49,834 nucleotides of DNA from DAOUEH01 sp034430515 (GTDB lineage Bacteria > Chloroflexota > Dehalococcoidia > Dehalococcoidales > RBG-16-60-22), in the NCBI GenBank assembly GCA_034430515.1, contig DAOUEP010000035.1:1-49834 (forward strand). The letters run 5' to 3'. The notes below the pieces were generated by a model, which saw only the letters and a list, made by a program, of their open reading frames with translations, had not been told where the DNA came from and did not search any database. A program made the translations under genes and the position numbers. Shown one piece after another: positions 23,202-33,165 of this stretch (positions are counted from its first letter, which is position 1; the number at the start of each line of letters is the position of its first letter).

Positions 23202-23261
23202 GCCCCGCCGCCCCGTCGGGGTTATCTATTCCCACCCAAGCCGCCCTCGGGGCATCAACTG
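23202..23261 (-). repeat. Dispersed intergenic repeat, family A, copy 3 (inverted)
   Basis: Read on the minus strand it gives GATGCCCCGAGGGCGGCTTG, GGTGGGAATAGATAAC and a GGGGCGGCGGGGC tail. It occupies the gap between the convergent fabG and phosphoribosyltransferase genes. Copies 2 and 3 flank fabG in opposite orientation. Confidence 0.7.
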
Positions 23262-23287
23262 CTTAACACGTAGTTTGCCCGGATTTC

Positions 23288-23998
23288 TCAGCCGTTCTCC
23301 TTCTTATCCCCCGGTACCTCCAGGCTGTTGCCGTAGCGGCGGATGCGCCACTCGCGCAGGCAGTGCAGCACCTCGCCGTCGGTGATGTCGTGCCAGTAGC
23401 GGTAGTAGTCGGCCACGTAAAAGACCGGCTCGCGCCCCACGGCGCAGGTGACCACCTTGTCCGCCACCGACTTGATTTCCTCGACGACCCCCTCCGGCCC
23501 CACCGGCACGGCGGCGATAACGGCCTGCGGCTGGCGGCGGCGCAGCGACGCGATGGCCGCCCGCATCGTGTAGCCGGAGGCCAGCCCGTCGTCGACGATG
23601 ATGACCGTCCGCCCGCTGACGACCAGGGGCGGCCTCTCATCGTGGTAGAGCAGGCTGCGCTGGCGGATATCGGCCCGCACCTGGCTCACCTGGTAGTTAA
23701 TCTGCGCCTCGTCCAGCCCGGCCCGCCGGACGACCTCCTCATTGAGGATGATGGTGCCGTCGTCGGTGACCGAGCCGAAACCTCCCTCCGGGCTGAGGGG
23801 CAGGGGTATCTTGCGCGAGATGACCAGGCCGAGGTCGGCCTCCAGCGCCAGGGCCACGCTGAGGGCCACGGCCACGCCGCCGTTGGGAATACCCAGCACG
23901 ATGGCGCTCTGGCCGGCGTATTCGCTGAGCTGGGCGGCGAGCTTACGCCCGGCGTCGTAGCGGTTCTCGAAGATGGGGGCGGCGGCCCGGTGGCGCAT
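23288..23998 (-). CDS. Phosphoribosyltransferase-family protein
   Basis: 236 residues. The type I PRTase signature VIIVDDGLASGYTMRAA is the PRPP-binding loop. An N-terminal part (ENRYDAGRKLAAQL, GIPNGGVAVA) matches the family of stand-alone PRTases of unknown base specificity. It follows adenine deaminase by 25 bases and has an AGAGGAG ribosome site, so it belongs to the hpt-ade operon. It may transfer ribose-5-phosphate to a purine or related base. It is about 50 residues longer than hypoxanthine PRTases, with a charged C-terminus. Substrate unknown. Confidence 0.85.
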   Translation of the reverse strand: MRHRAAAPIFENRYDAGRKLAAQLSEYAGQSAIVLGIPNGGVAVALSVALALEADLGLVISRKIPLPLSPEGGFGSVTDDGTIILNEEVVRRAGLDEAQINYQVSQVRADIRQRSLLYHDERPPLVVSGRTVIIVDDGLASGYTMRAAIASLRRRQPQAVIAAVPVGPEGVVEEIKSVADKVVTCAVGREPVFYVADYYRYWHDITDGEVLHCLREWRIRRYGNSLEVPGDKKENG

Positions 23999-24023
23999 AA
24001 AAACTCCTCTGCTCCGTGCCGGT

Positions 24024-25733
24024 TTATTCTATCAGCTTGAACTCGCTGACGTCCACCAGCCCCCGGTCGGTGAGGCGCAGCTCCGGGATGACCGGCAGCG
24101 CCAGAAAGGACAGGGCGGCGAAGGGGGCGGGCAGCGTAACGCCCAGGTCGCGGGCGGCCCGCTCCAGCTGCTCCTGGGCGGCTACTACCTGTTCCAGCGG
24201 CTTGGTTGAGAGCAGCCCGGCGATGGGCGTGGCCAGACTGGCGACGATTTTGCCGCCGGCGGCGACGACCTGACCCCCCTGCATTCGCTCGATTTCCTTG
24301 ACGGCGGCGTAGATGTCCGCGTCGCTGGCGCCCACGGCGACGATGTTGTGCGAATCGTGGGCGGTGGAGGAGGCCAGCGCCCCTTTCTTGAGGCCGAAGC
24401 CGGTCACCAGCCCCAGGCCGATGTTGCCGCTGGCGTGGTGGCGCTCCACCACCGCCGCCTTGAGGATATCGCGGCTGATATCGGGCGTGACGAGGCCGTC
24501 AACGGCCCTGACCTTCATCAGCTGGCGGCGGGTGATTATCTGCCCCGGGACGACCTCGATGACGGGGCGGCTCTCCCCGGCGGCCTTGAGTTTTAAGTCC
24601 TCAACCGTAAATGGTTTGATGTTGACGGTGCGGGCAAGCCCGCCGGGCCGGGTTTGGGGGGCGGCAAAGAGGGGCCGGCCCGCCTGCGCCACCCGGCGGC
24701 CCCGGTAGTAGACGGCCTCTATCTTAAATTCGTGCAGGCCCTCCAGGACGATGAGGTTGGCGTAGTAACCGGGGGCGATGCCCCCCAGCCCGTTCAGGCG
24801 GAAGCGTACGGCCGGATTGATGGTGGCCAGCTGGACGGCGCGCACCGGGTTAAGCCCCAGGGCGATGGCCTTACGCACCACGGCGTCGATATCGCCGTCG
24901 TGGAGGACGTCGTCGGCGTGGCGGTCGTCGACGACCAGGAGGCAGCGCGGCCAGGTTGCATCGGTCACCATGGGCAGCAGGGCCTCCAGGTTCTTCTCGG
25001 TGGAGCCCTCCCGTATCATGACGTACATGCCGCGGCGGAGCTTCTCGGCCGCCTCGTCTAAAGCCGTCGACTCGTGGTCGGAAGAGATACCGGCGGCCAG
25101 GTAGGCGTTGAGGTCTTTCCCCGAGACGTCGGGGGCGTGCCCGTCGCGGACGCGGTCCCCCGCCGCCCCGAGCTTGGCCAGCATCGTTTCGTCTCCGGTG
25201 ATGACGCCGGGGTAGTTCATCACCTCGCCCAGGCCGAGGCACTCCTTGAACTTCAGGATGCTCTTAATCTCCTCCGGCCCCAGACTGGCCCCGGAGGTCT
25301 CCAGGTGGGTGGCCGGGACGCACGAGGGCGCCATGAGGAAGAGGTCGAAGGGGAGGCGGCGGGCGCACTCCAGGACGTAGCGGATACCCGCCAGGCCGCT
25401 TACGTTGGCAATCTCGTGGAGGTCGGTGACGATGGCCGCCGTGCCGTGGGGCACTACCGCCCGGGCGTATTGGCCCACGTCCAGCATCGAGCTTTCCAGG
25501 TGGACGTGCCCGTTGATGAGGCCGGGGGCGAGGTATTTCCCCTCTAAATCGATAACCTCTTTCGCCCGGGTGTAATCGCCCACGCCGGCCACGCGCTCGC
25601 CATAGAGGGCGACGTTGCCCACCTCGATTTCGCCGCTGAAGGTGTTGACGATGCGGGCGTTGGCCAGCACCAGGTCGGCGGGGGTATCGCCCCGGGCCAC
25701 CGCGATCAGGTTGGGCAGGTCGCTCAAAATCAC
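24024..25733 (-). CDS. ade: Adenine deaminase
   Basis: 569 residues, the usual length. Converts adenine to hypoxanthine and ammonia with a dinuclear metal site of the amidohydrolase superfamily. Visible: metal motif INGHVHLESSML near residue 72, HEIANV, the SSDHESTALDEA region, and the C-terminal family part beginning around 400 (RAVDGLVTPDISRDILKAAV, HDSHNIVAVGA). Its start overlaps the hpt stop by four bases (ATGA), so translation is coupled. The product hypoxanthine is the substrate of the preceding gene's enzyme, which makes the operon a short adenine-to-IMP salvage route. Confidence 0.96.
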   Translation of the reverse strand: MILSDLPNLIAVARGDTPADLVLANARIVNTFSGEIEVGNVALYGERVAGVGDYTRAKEVIDLEGKYLAPGLINGHVHLESSMLDVGQYARAVVPHGTAAIVTDLHEIANVSGLAGIRYVLECARRLPFDLFLMAPSCVPATHLETSGASLGPEEIKSILKFKECLGLGEVMNYPGVITGDETMLAKLGAAGDRVRDGHAPDVSGKDLNAYLAAGISSDHESTALDEAAEKLRRGMYVMIREGSTEKNLEALLPMVTDATWPRCLLVVDDRHADDVLHDGDIDAVVRKAIALGLNPVRAVQLATINPAVRFRLNGLGGIAPGYYANLIVLEGLHEFKIEAVYYRGRRVAQAGRPLFAAPQTRPGGLARTVNIKPFTVEDLKLKAAGESRPVIEVVPGQIITRRQLMKVRAVDGLVTPDISRDILKAAVVERHHASGNIGLGLVTGFGLKKGALASSTAHDSHNIVAVGASDADIYAAVKEIERMQGGQVVAAGGKIVASLATPIAGLLSTKPLEQVVAAQEQLERAARDLGVTLPAPFAALSFLALPVIPELRLTDRGLVDVSEFKLIE

Positions 25734-26257
25734 TCCTCCAGGCAGCAGATATCGGGCAGGTTACGGTACTTCCCGGCGCAGTCCAGCCCGTAGCCCACCA
25801 CGAACTTGTCCGGCAGGGTCAGCCCCAGGTAGTCTATCTTGAACGGGGTCTGGCGGCGGGAGGGCTTGTCGGTGAGGGCGCAGACCCGGAGCGAGGCCGG
25901 CTTTCGCTTGCCCAGGTAGTCCCGCAGAAAGGCCAGCGTCAGGCCGGTATCCACGATGTCCTCCACCACCAGCACGTGGCGGCCCTTAACCGGCAGGCGC
26001 AGCCCCTGCACCACCCGCACCCGCCCCGAGGACTGCTGGCCGCGGCCGTAGCTGGAGAGGCGCAGAAAATCCACCTCCAGGGGGAAGTCCAGCCGGCGGA
26101 CGAGGTCGGCCAGAAAGACGAAACAGCCGTTGAGGACGCCCAGCAGGAGGGGGTTGTTGTCGCGGTAGTCGCGGGTAATGGCCGCGGCCAGGCGCGCCAC
26201 GGCGGCCTCTATCTCCGCCCGGGGGAATATCACCGCCAGCTTGGCTTCGGCATCCAT
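25730..26257 (-). CDS. hpt: Hypoxanthine phosphoribosyltransferase
   Basis: 175 residues, typical for HPRT. It adds hypoxanthine or guanine to PRPP to form IMP or GMP. The PRPP loop is VLVVEDIVDTGLTL; the catalytic-loop region is LSSYGRGQQSSG; the purine-binding LPDKFVVGYGLDCAGKYRNL is near the C-terminus. First gene of the hpt-ade-PRTase operon; the next gene overlaps by four bases. Ends in CCLEE. Confidence 0.95.
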   Translation of the reverse strand: MDAEAKLAVIFPRAEIEAAVARLAAAITRDYRDNNPLLLGVLNGCFVFLADLVRRLDFPLEVDFLRLSSYGRGQQSSGRVRVVQGLRLPVKGRHVLVVEDIVDTGLTLAFLRDYLGKRKPASLRVCALTDKPSRRQTPFKIDYLGLTLPDKFVVGYGLDCAGKYRNLPDICCLEE

Positions 26258-26317
26258 GCTACCTGAGATTATAACCGCTGAGGCCGGCGGTGTCCATCCT
26301 GCCGCGACTGCCGGAGA

Positions 26318-26367
26318 TAAAAAAAGACCGGGGCCGGACTCCCTTTTGGGGATTATCCGGCCTCGGT
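26318..26367 (-). terminator. Intrinsic terminator of the 49-aa membrane protein gene
   Basis: Arms ACCGAGGCCGGA and TCCGGCCCCGGT pair over 12 positions (one mismatch) and are followed leftward by C and seven T. The loop is 17 bases and itself partly palindromic. Confidence 0.8.
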
Positions 26368-26407
26368 TTGGTTCTCGGTTGACCCGATTGGTTCGGGCGG
26401 GTTTATC

Positions 26408-26557
26408 TCAGGCGGCGCTCGGGGCGATGGCTTTGCGGGCGCGCGTCTGGCGCACGGTCTGGAGGATGCTGCCGATATTAACGTACCAGACGAAGGCGGC
26501 CGGGAAGAGGATTACCGGGATGGCTGCCACCAGGGCGATTATCAATCCAGCGTTCAT
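26408..26557 (-). CDS. Small membrane protein, IPVxLFPAAFVWY family, 49 aa
   Basis: ATG 26557 with a perfect AAGGAGGT ribosome site 7 bases upstream, stop TGA at 26408. Residues about 4-28 form one membrane helix containing IPVILFPAAFVWYVNIGSI, followed by a basic tail (RQTRARK). It is a paralogue of the 56-residue protein at 33166-33336, which has IPVVLFPAAFVWYLNIGGI and the same basic tail. It has its own terminator (26318-26367) and an upstream motif shared with its paralogue (26641-26668). Topology predicts an outside-facing short N-terminus and cytoplasmic tail by the positive-inside rule. Role unknown; candidates are a toxin-like or stress peptide, or a subunit of a membrane complex. 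Confidence 0.8.
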   Translation of the reverse strand: MNAGLIIALVAAIPVILFPAAFVWYVNIGSILQTVRQTRARKAIAPSAA

Positions 26558-26640
26558 TGGGTTTACCTCCTTGTTGGCTCTCCTGTCTCTTACTACTATC
26601 AGCTTACTCCCCGCTGCTCCGAAGCGGCGTCCGCCGCGCT

Positions 26641-26699
26641 GCCTATTCCGGGGCGCGGAAATGCCTAATTATCGCGGTGCGGCGGGCAGGATATGCCTA
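26641..26699 (-). promoter_or_regulatory. Upstream motif shared by the two small membrane protein genes (copy A)
   Basis: On the minus strand TTAGGCATTTCCGC (26655-26668), six bases, GAATAGGC (26641-26648). The gene at 33166 has TTAGGTATTTCCGC, seven bases, GAATAGGC. A further TAGGCATATCC lies 32 bases upstream (26689-26699), so this promoter may carry two operator copies in phase with the helix. Confidence 0.6.
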
Positions 26700-26766
26700 G
26701 AGGCGGGCGGCGGGCAATAGGCAGAAAGACGTAGTCAGGAGGAATAAAGGAGGGGTGGGGTAAGGC

Positions 26767-26997
26767 TTAAGTCTGCTCCGCATCGGCGGCGGCCAGGTTC
26801 AGCTTCACCTTTTTGGGGGTGGCCTCGGCGACGTGCTCCGGGCGGAAGTAGACGGCGCTGATGCCTTCGTCGGGGCGCACCACGAACTTGCGCGGCTCGC
26901 CCGACCAGGCGTCCTCAATGATGTTGGCAACCTTGCCCAGGAGCTTGTCGCTCTTATCGTAAACGGGTGTCCCGTAAGCAATGTCCTTAATATCCAT
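26767..26997 (-). CDS. PRC-barrel domain protein
   Basis: 76 residues, a single PRC-barrel fold: GTPVYDKSDKLLGKVANIIED, then RKFVVRPDEGISAVYFRPEHV. PRC barrels bind proteins or RNA and occur in photosynthetic reaction centre H subunits and RimM. Stand-alone copies are abundant in anaerobes and archaea and mostly uncharacterised. The gene appears monocistronic. A stem-loop (27045-27075) lies in its 5' region. Cytoplasmic; partner unknown. Confidence 0.82.
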   Translation of the reverse strand: MDIKDIAYGTPVYDKSDKLLGKVANIIEDAWSGEPRKFVVRPDEGISAVYFRPEHVAEATPKKVKLNLAAADAEQT

Positions 26998-27044
26998 AGA
27001 GTCGCCGCTCCAATCTCGTCGCCGGATTTAAAGTCTCCCCAATA

Positions 27045-27075
27045 AGAAGAAGCTGGTTAGTCTCCAGCCTCTTCT
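27045..27075. other. Stem-loop in the gap between divergent genes
   Basis: AGAAGAAGCTGG and CCAGCCTCTTCT pair with one G-U-type mismatch around a 7-base loop. It lies upstream of the PRC-barrel gene. No T-tract of useful length follows on either strand, so it is not a clear terminator. Confidence 0.3.
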
Positions 27076-27121
27076 AAAGACAATCTAACAGCGAAGCGGG
27101 GGCTTTGTCAAGGCCGGATTG

Positions 27122-27150
27122 TTTACACCCGGCGCAAAATGCCGTAAGAT
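27122..27150 (+). promoter_or_regulatory. Predicted promoter for the 79-aa membrane protein
   Basis: TTTACA (27122-27127), 17 bases, TAAGAT (27145-27150), about 47 bases before the ATG at 27197. Confidence 0.5.
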
Positions 27151-27196
27151 TAGTACGGTCTGGCCTGGCCGTTAAATAAAACCAAAGGAGCTGGTT

Positions 27197-27436
27197 ATGG
27201 CTATCGCCGGTTTTATCCTCAGCCTGGTGGCGGCCGGTTTCCTGCTCGTCGGGCTGATACCCTTCCTGGGCATCATCAACTGGTTCACCACCCTGCCCGT
27301 CGCCGTCCTGGCGGCCATCCTGAGCGGCGTGGCCCTCCCCCGCCGGAGCAGTCTGGCGGTGACGGGGTTCGTCATCAGTCTGGCGGTGTTCGGCGTGGCT
27401 ATTTTGCGGCTGTACCTGGGCGGCGGGATATTATAG
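27197..27436 (+). CDS. Small hydrophobic membrane protein, 79 aa
   Basis: Two strong hydrophobic stretches (about 3-25 and 30-50) and a third (58-78) give two to three membrane helices. The motif IAGFILSLVA at the start and AVTGFVISLAVFG later resemble the repeated SLVAGI-type pattern of DUF4190-like proteins, but the match is weak. It has a predicted promoter and a GGAG ribosome site. It is convergent with rubrerythrin, the two stop codons being three bases apart. Function unknown. Confidence 0.7.
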   Translation: MAIAGFILSLVAAGFLLVGLIPFLGIINWFTTLPVAVLAAILSGVALPRRSSLAVTGFVISLAVFGVAILRLYLGGGIL

Positions 27437-27439
27437 CGG

Positions 27440-27943
27440 CTAGTCCACCTTCTTGAACTTACTGCGCGGTGAGCCGCAGATGGGGCAGATATCGGGAGGC
27501 TCGCCCGCCACGGTGTTGCCGCAGACCTGGCAGACGTAGTAGACCGTCTCCCTGGGCTTGCGGCCCGCCTCCAGGTCGGCCAGGGCCGTCTTGAACAGGC
27601 CGTGGTGAATCTTCTCCACCCGGTTGGCCATGTCGAAAGAGTGCACGGCGTCCTGGCTGCCTTCCTTCTTGGCGACATCGATGAAGCCGGGGTACATCTC
27701 GGTGAACTCGTAGCTCTCCCCGCCGACGGCGGCGTTGAGGTTTGCCTTATCGGTCTTGATTTCTCCCAGCACCTTAAGGTGGTTGCGGGCGTGGACGGTC
27801 TCGGCCTCGGCGGCGGCGCGGAAGAGCCGGGCCACCTGCTTATTGCCGGCGGCATCGGCCTTTTCGGCGAAGAAGGTGTACTTGCGGTTGGCCTGGCTCT
27901 CGCCGGCGAAGGCTTCGCTCAGGTTATCTTTGGTGTTGGCCAT
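27440..27943 (-). CDS. Rubrerythrin
   Basis: 167 residues: N-terminal ferritin-like di-iron domain (AFAGESQANRKYTFFAEKA, EAETVHARNH) and a C-terminal rubredoxin-like iron site (CQVCGNTV, CPICGSPRSKF). It reduces hydrogen peroxide to water in anaerobes, with electrons from rubredoxin or NADH-dependent reductases. The EFTEMYPGFIDVA segment carries further di-iron ligands. AAGGAGG precedes the ATG and a TAATAT-like -10 is seen near 27975. It is likely part of oxygen defence. Monocistronic. Confidence 0.94.
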   Translation of the reverse strand: MANTKDNLSEAFAGESQANRKYTFFAEKADAAGNKQVARLFRAAAEAETVHARNHLKVLGEIKTDKANLNAAVGGESYEFTEMYPGFIDVAKKEGSQDAVHSFDMANRVEKIHHGLFKTALADLEAGRKPRETVYYVCQVCGNTVAGEPPDICPICGSPRSKFKKVD

Positions 27944-28025
27944 GTCATCCTCCTTAACGATATCCAGATAATATTACCAGGCGCGCCGGTGCGGATGAAA
28001 CGACTTTTATCGCATTCGGGGGGCG

Positions 28026-28427
28026 CTAGCTTCCGCCCGCCAGCTTCTTAATCGCCGTGGCAATCTCGGCCGTGGGCGTGCCCGGCCCGAAGACGGCCTT
28101 TATGCCCATTTTCTCAAGCTGGGGAATGTCGTCCTCGGGGATGATGCCCCCGGCGACGACGATAACGCCGGTCATATCTTTCTCTTTCAGCCCGGCCATG
28201 ACGTCGGCGAAAAGCTCCCGGTGCGCCCCGGAGAGGCAGCTTAATCCGATAACGTCCACGTCCTCCTGGAGGGCGGCTTGGACAATCATCTCCGGGGTCT
28301 GGCGGATGCCGGTGTAGATAACCTCCAGGCCGGCGTCGCGGAGCGCCCGCGCCACCACCTTGGCCCCCCGGTCATGCCCGTCCAGGCCCGGCTTGGCCAC
28401 CAGGACGCGCAGCTTTTGGCGGCTCAT
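28026..28427 (-). CDS. Methylmalonyl-CoA mutase, cobalamin-binding (C-terminal) subunit
   Basis: 133 residues, the B12-binding domain on its own: GLDGHDRGAKVVARALRDAG supplies the cobalt-ligating His, SCLSGAH binds the B12 tail, and VVAGGIIPEDD closes the fold. With the large subunit encoded at 28941-30596 it makes the split mutase that interconverts methylmalonyl-CoA and succinyl-CoA, the form common in archaea and Chloroflexota. Its start overlaps the epimerase stop by four bases. Confidence 0.94.
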   Translation of the reverse strand: MSRQKLRVLVAKPGLDGHDRGAKVVARALRDAGLEVIYTGIRQTPEMIVQAALQEDVDVIGLSCLSGAHRELFADVMAGLKEKDMTGVIVVAGGIIPEDDIPQLEKMGIKAVFGPGTPTAEIATAIKKLAGGS

Positions 28428-28843
28428 GGCTTGCGGTCTCCTTCGGCGCGCGGCTGCACCAGCTCCACCAGCACGCCGCCGACGGTTTTGGGGTGGAGAA
28501 AGGCGATTTGCCCGGCCACGCCGTCGCGCCCCTCTTTATCGATGAGCTGAAATCCCCTGGTTTCCATATTTTTGAGGTCGGCGGCGAGGTCGTCCGTCTC
28601 CAGGGCGATGTGGTGCAGCCCCTCGCCGCGCCGCTCCAGGAACTTGGCCACGGCGCTCTCCGGGCCGGTCGGCTCCAGCAGGTCGATTTCGGCGCCGCCG
28701 TCCAGGTTGAAGACGGCCTCGGTGACGCGCTGGCAGGGGGCGTCCTCAACGTGGGGCTCGACGCCGAGGAGCTGCTCGAAGAGGGCGGCGCTCTCCTTGA
28801 GGTTGCTGACGGCGATACCGATGTGGTGGACTCTTTTTATCAT
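28424..28843 (-). CDS. mce: Methylmalonyl-CoA epimerase
   Basis: 139 residues, VOC fold. Metal ligands: His in KRVHHIGIAV, His in GEGLHHIALETDD, and Glu in GVLVELVQP. It interconverts the R and S forms of methylmalonyl-CoA, and lies between the two mutase subunit genes, so the functional call is much firmer than for the paralogue at 3792-4190. The start is ATG 28843. Confidence 0.93.
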   Translation of the reverse strand: MIKRVHHIGIAVSNLKESAALFEQLLGVEPHVEDAPCQRVTEAVFNLDGGAEIDLLEPTGPESAVAKFLERRGEGLHHIALETDDLAADLKNMETRGFQLIDKEGRDGVAGQIAFLHPKTVGGVLVELVQPRAEGDRKP

Positions 28844-28886
28844 GGTTTTTTCTTTCCTATGTTAGGCTATCCTTTCCCCCGCCCCG

Positions 28887-28936
28887 CTGGATTCCCGCTT
28901 TTGCGGGAATGACAAAAAAGGGCGCGGGAATGACAA
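28887..28936. repeat. Palindromic repeat, family B, copy 2 plus partial copy
   Basis: CTGGATTCCCGC, loop TTTT, GCGGGAATGACAA at 28887-28916, followed by a partial copy GCGCGGGAATGACAAG at 28922-28936. It lies inside the mutase operon between the large subunit and the epimerase and matches 22356-22385. Confidence 0.75.
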
Positions 28937-28940
28937 GTTG

Positions 28941-30596
<1,656 letters not shown>

Positions 30597-30703
30597 GCCT
30601 GTCTCTCCCTGCGTTTAATCCTAAAAAAACAATAGCAAAACGGGCGGGCGATTACAACCGGGGCGGCTTGCACGATTGCGCCGCAGGCACTAAAATAAAT
30701 CCG

Positions 30704-32146
30704 ATGCAGGAAGAACGGCAGGCGCCGGGAAGCGGACCTATCACCCGATGGCTCGGTAATTACCTGGAATCCCCGCCGCGGGCGCTCCTCTTCTATTTCG
30801 CCGTAGCGCTCCAGCTCATCGCCTCGGCGCTGTCCGGCATCGGCTTTCTCCTGGACAGCGCCGCCTTTTTCTTCGCCGGCACCGGCGTCTGGGTGCTCTG
30901 GTTCGCCGTCATGTTCATGATGACGCTGCCGGCCACCGATAAGTTCATCGGCGGCAGTCTCCGGTCGTTCCGGCAGGCGGCGGGCTCCATTTTCGTCTGC
31001 TTTTTCGTGGTGGGCATCCTGGAAGTCATCGCCATGACGGCCATCTACCCGGCCGTCTCCGACGAGGAGAAGACGGGCGAGTTCGGCGAGGTGATGCAGG
31101 GCCTTAACCGTGTCTTTGTCTACAACGACAGCACCGCCCTCGTTCAGCAGGCCAGCGAGAACCTGCTTGCGGGCAACAACCCCTACACCAGCGCCAATAT
31201 CATCACCGCCTTGCTCCGCTTCGACGGGGCCTACGACCGGGTCACCCCGCTGCGCGTGGGCCGCTACGCCGACGTCTTTCCCTATCCCAGCAACGAGCAG
31301 CTCAAAGATGTCTGGGACGAGGCCATCCTCAATCCTGCGGAGCCGCCGCCGGAAATAGAATCGCGCGTCTCCTACCCGGCCGGCTCTTTCGTCCTGCCGG
31401 CGCCGTTCCTGGCCCTGGGCATCGGCGATATCCGTATCGTCTACGCTATCTACGTCCTGGCCGGGCTGGTCTTCGCCGTGTGGTGGCTGCCGGCGCGGCG
31501 GCGCCTCGTCTTCGTCGGGGCGATGCTCATCAGCCTGGAGATGTGGAACGCCATCGGCGGGGGAGAGACGACCTTGCTGGCTTTCCCGCTGCTGCTGGTG
31601 GCCTGGCTGACGCTGCCGCGTAAGTGGTGGGTATCGGCCCTCTTCATGGGGGTAGCCGTGGCCGCCAAGCAGACGGCCTGGTTCGTGATGCCGTTCTACC
31701 TGATTCTCTTCCTGCGTACCCACCCGCAGCGGCGGACGGCGGCGGCCATCGGCATCATCGTGGCGGTGTTCGCCGCCTTCAACCTGCCCTTCGTCATCGC
31801 CGACCCGGTGGCCTGGGTAAGCTCGGTGGCCGCCCCGATGACCGACCCCATGTTCCCCGTGGGGGTGGGCATCATCAGCATCGTCTCTACCGGCCTGGTC
31901 AATTTACAGTCCTCGCTGCCCTTCACCATCGTGGAGGTGGCGGTCATCGCCGGGGGGTGCATCTGGTACTACCGCCACTGCCGCCGCTACCCCCAGGTGG
32001 GGCTTATCCTGGCGGTGCTGCCGCTCTTCTTCGCCTGGCGCAGCCTGTGGACGTATTTCTTCTACCTGGGGTCTATCGCCATGGCGGCCGTCCTGGCCGA
32101 AGACAAGTACGCGCCGGCGCCCCCCGAACGACCGGCCGCCCCTTAA
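30704..32146 (+). CDS. Polytopic membrane protein, GT-C glycosyltransferase-like
   Basis: 480 residues from ATG 30704; an upstream TTG is possible but lacks a ribosome site. About ten to eleven hydrophobic helices with an extracytoplasmic loop between helices (about 155-235) containing NNPYTSANI and VFPYPS. The layout suggests a GT-C (GT39/GT87-like) lipid-linked sugar transferase, but no diagnostic acidic motif is firmly seen, so the class call is tentative. No paired chaperone or sugar-activating gene is adjacent. Its 3' end overlaps the convergent gene at 32143 by four bases. Confidence 0.65.
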   Translation: MQEERQAPGSGPITRWLGNYLESPPRALLFYFAVALQLIASALSGIGFLLDSAAFFFAGTGVWVLWFAVMFMMTLPATDKFIGGSLRSFRQAAGSIFVCFFVVGILEVIAMTAIYPAVSDEEKTGEFGEVMQGLNRVFVYNDSTALVQQASENLLAGNNPYTSANIITALLRFDGAYDRVTPLRVGRYADVFPYPSNEQLKDVWDEAILNPAEPPPEIESRVSYPAGSFVLPAPFLALGIGDIRIVYAIYVLAGLVFAVWWLPARRRLVFVGAMLISLEMWNAIGGGETTLLAFPLLLVAWLTLPRKWWVSALFMGVAVAAKQTAWFVMPFYLILFLRTHPQRRTAAAIGIIVAVFAAFNLPFVIADPVAWVSSVAAPMTDPMFPVGVGIISIVSTGLVNLQSSLPFTIVEVAVIAGGCIWYYRHCRRYPQVGLILAVLPLFFAWRSLWTYFFYLGSIAMAAVLAEDKYAPAPPERPAAP

Positions 32147-33000
32147 AACGGGTTCAGCCAGAGCCGGTACTTGAGCCGGTAGTAGACCGCCCCGACGATG
32201 TAGGCGGGCACCGCCCCGATGACGGCCAGCACCAGCGCCAGCAGCAGCAGGCTGTAGGCGTAGCCCAGCCAGGGGGCGGCCAGCGGGATGATGCTCTGGC
32301 TATCGAACCTGGTGAGCAGGCCGATGAAATTTAGCAGCAGGAACGGCACCACGATGCAGCCCAGGCCGGTCAGGGCGGTCTTGAGGTCGGCCAGGCTGAG
32401 GCGGATGTTGGCGGCGATGCAGACGGCCAGATAGAGAAATACCCAGAACTGCCAGGCGCCGGCGTTCTCGGCGGTGAAGAGCACCCGCAGCATCGTCAGC
32501 GAGGCGTCGCCCAGCATGGTGAAAAACCCCCCGAAGGAGAAATCGCCGCCGGCCCGGTAGATGGCCAGCACGTCGTCCCAGGCCCGCGAGGCGTCCGGGA
32601 CGAGGAGGTAAAACAGCCCGAAGAGGGCAGCCCCGCCCAGCAGCACCGGCCCGATGCCGATGAAGAAATTGCCCAGCACCTGCCAGGGGTTCCAGCGGCT
32701 CCAGCTGTGGTTGACGTAGCCCAGCGTCCCCGTGTCCGGCTCCGGCTTGAAAAAGGCAATGCTGTCTATCTTATGCAGAAATATAACGCAGAAGAGGGCG
32801 TGCCCCAGCTCGTGGACGGGCGTGCCCAGCCAGGCCACCGCGTAGACGCCGCCCCGCCCGAAGGCCCGCTCCAGCGACTTGAACGTAACGTGGGAGACGA
32901 GCTGGATGATGGTGCCGAAGATGAAAATACCGGCGAACAGGGAGACGAGCTGGCCGAAGGTGGCCGTCAGGAGGTCGCGCAGGAAAATGAGGGCGTCCAT
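32143..33000 (-). CDS. Membrane protein with HExxH-like motif, M50-type protease-like
   Basis: 285 residues with about six to seven membrane helices. Within the second, GTPVHELGHALF gives a zinc-type HExxH motif (HELGH), placed in or next to a membrane segment as in site-2-protease (M50) family members. A long variable loop with many Trp/Asn (NHSWSRWNPWQVLGN) follows and includes a possible third ligand. If active, it would cleave a membrane protein inside the bilayer; it could also be a non-proteolytic relative. The third metal ligand is not certain. Convergent with the previous gene (4-base overlap). Confidence 0.6.
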   Translation of the reverse strand: MDALIFLRDLLTATFGQLVSLFAGIFIFGTIIQLVSHVTFKSLERAFGRGGVYAVAWLGTPVHELGHALFCVIFLHKIDSIAFFKPEPDTGTLGYVNHSWSRWNPWQVLGNFFIGIGPVLLGGAALFGLFYLLVPDASRAWDDVLAIYRAGGDFSFGGFFTMLGDASLTMLRVLFTAENAGAWQFWVFLYLAVCIAANIRLSLADLKTALTGLGCIVVPFLLLNFIGLLTRFDSQSIIPLAAPWLGYAYSLLLLALVLAVIGAVPAYIVGAVYYRLKYRLWLNPF

Positions 33001-33063
33001 TTTGGTTGCATCATAGCCGTGCCGCCGGGGGCTGTCAAGGCAAAAGCGCCGCCGCTACGACTT

Positions 33064-33092
33064 TTAGGTATTTCCGCTGACGCAGAATAGGC
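33064..33092 (+). promoter_or_regulatory. Upstream motif shared by the two small membrane protein genes (copy B)
   Basis: TTAGGTATTTCCGC (33064-33077), seven bases, GAATAGGC (33085-33092), 73 bases before the ATG at 33166. The same motif precedes the paralogue at 26557, with 13 of 14 and 8 of 8 bases identical. Confidence 0.6.
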
Positions 33093-33165
33093 GTAACGGC
33101 GGAAGCCGTACCTATCGGCAGGGTGGTAATCTGGGGGTGGAAAATAAAACAGGGAGGTGAATCAA

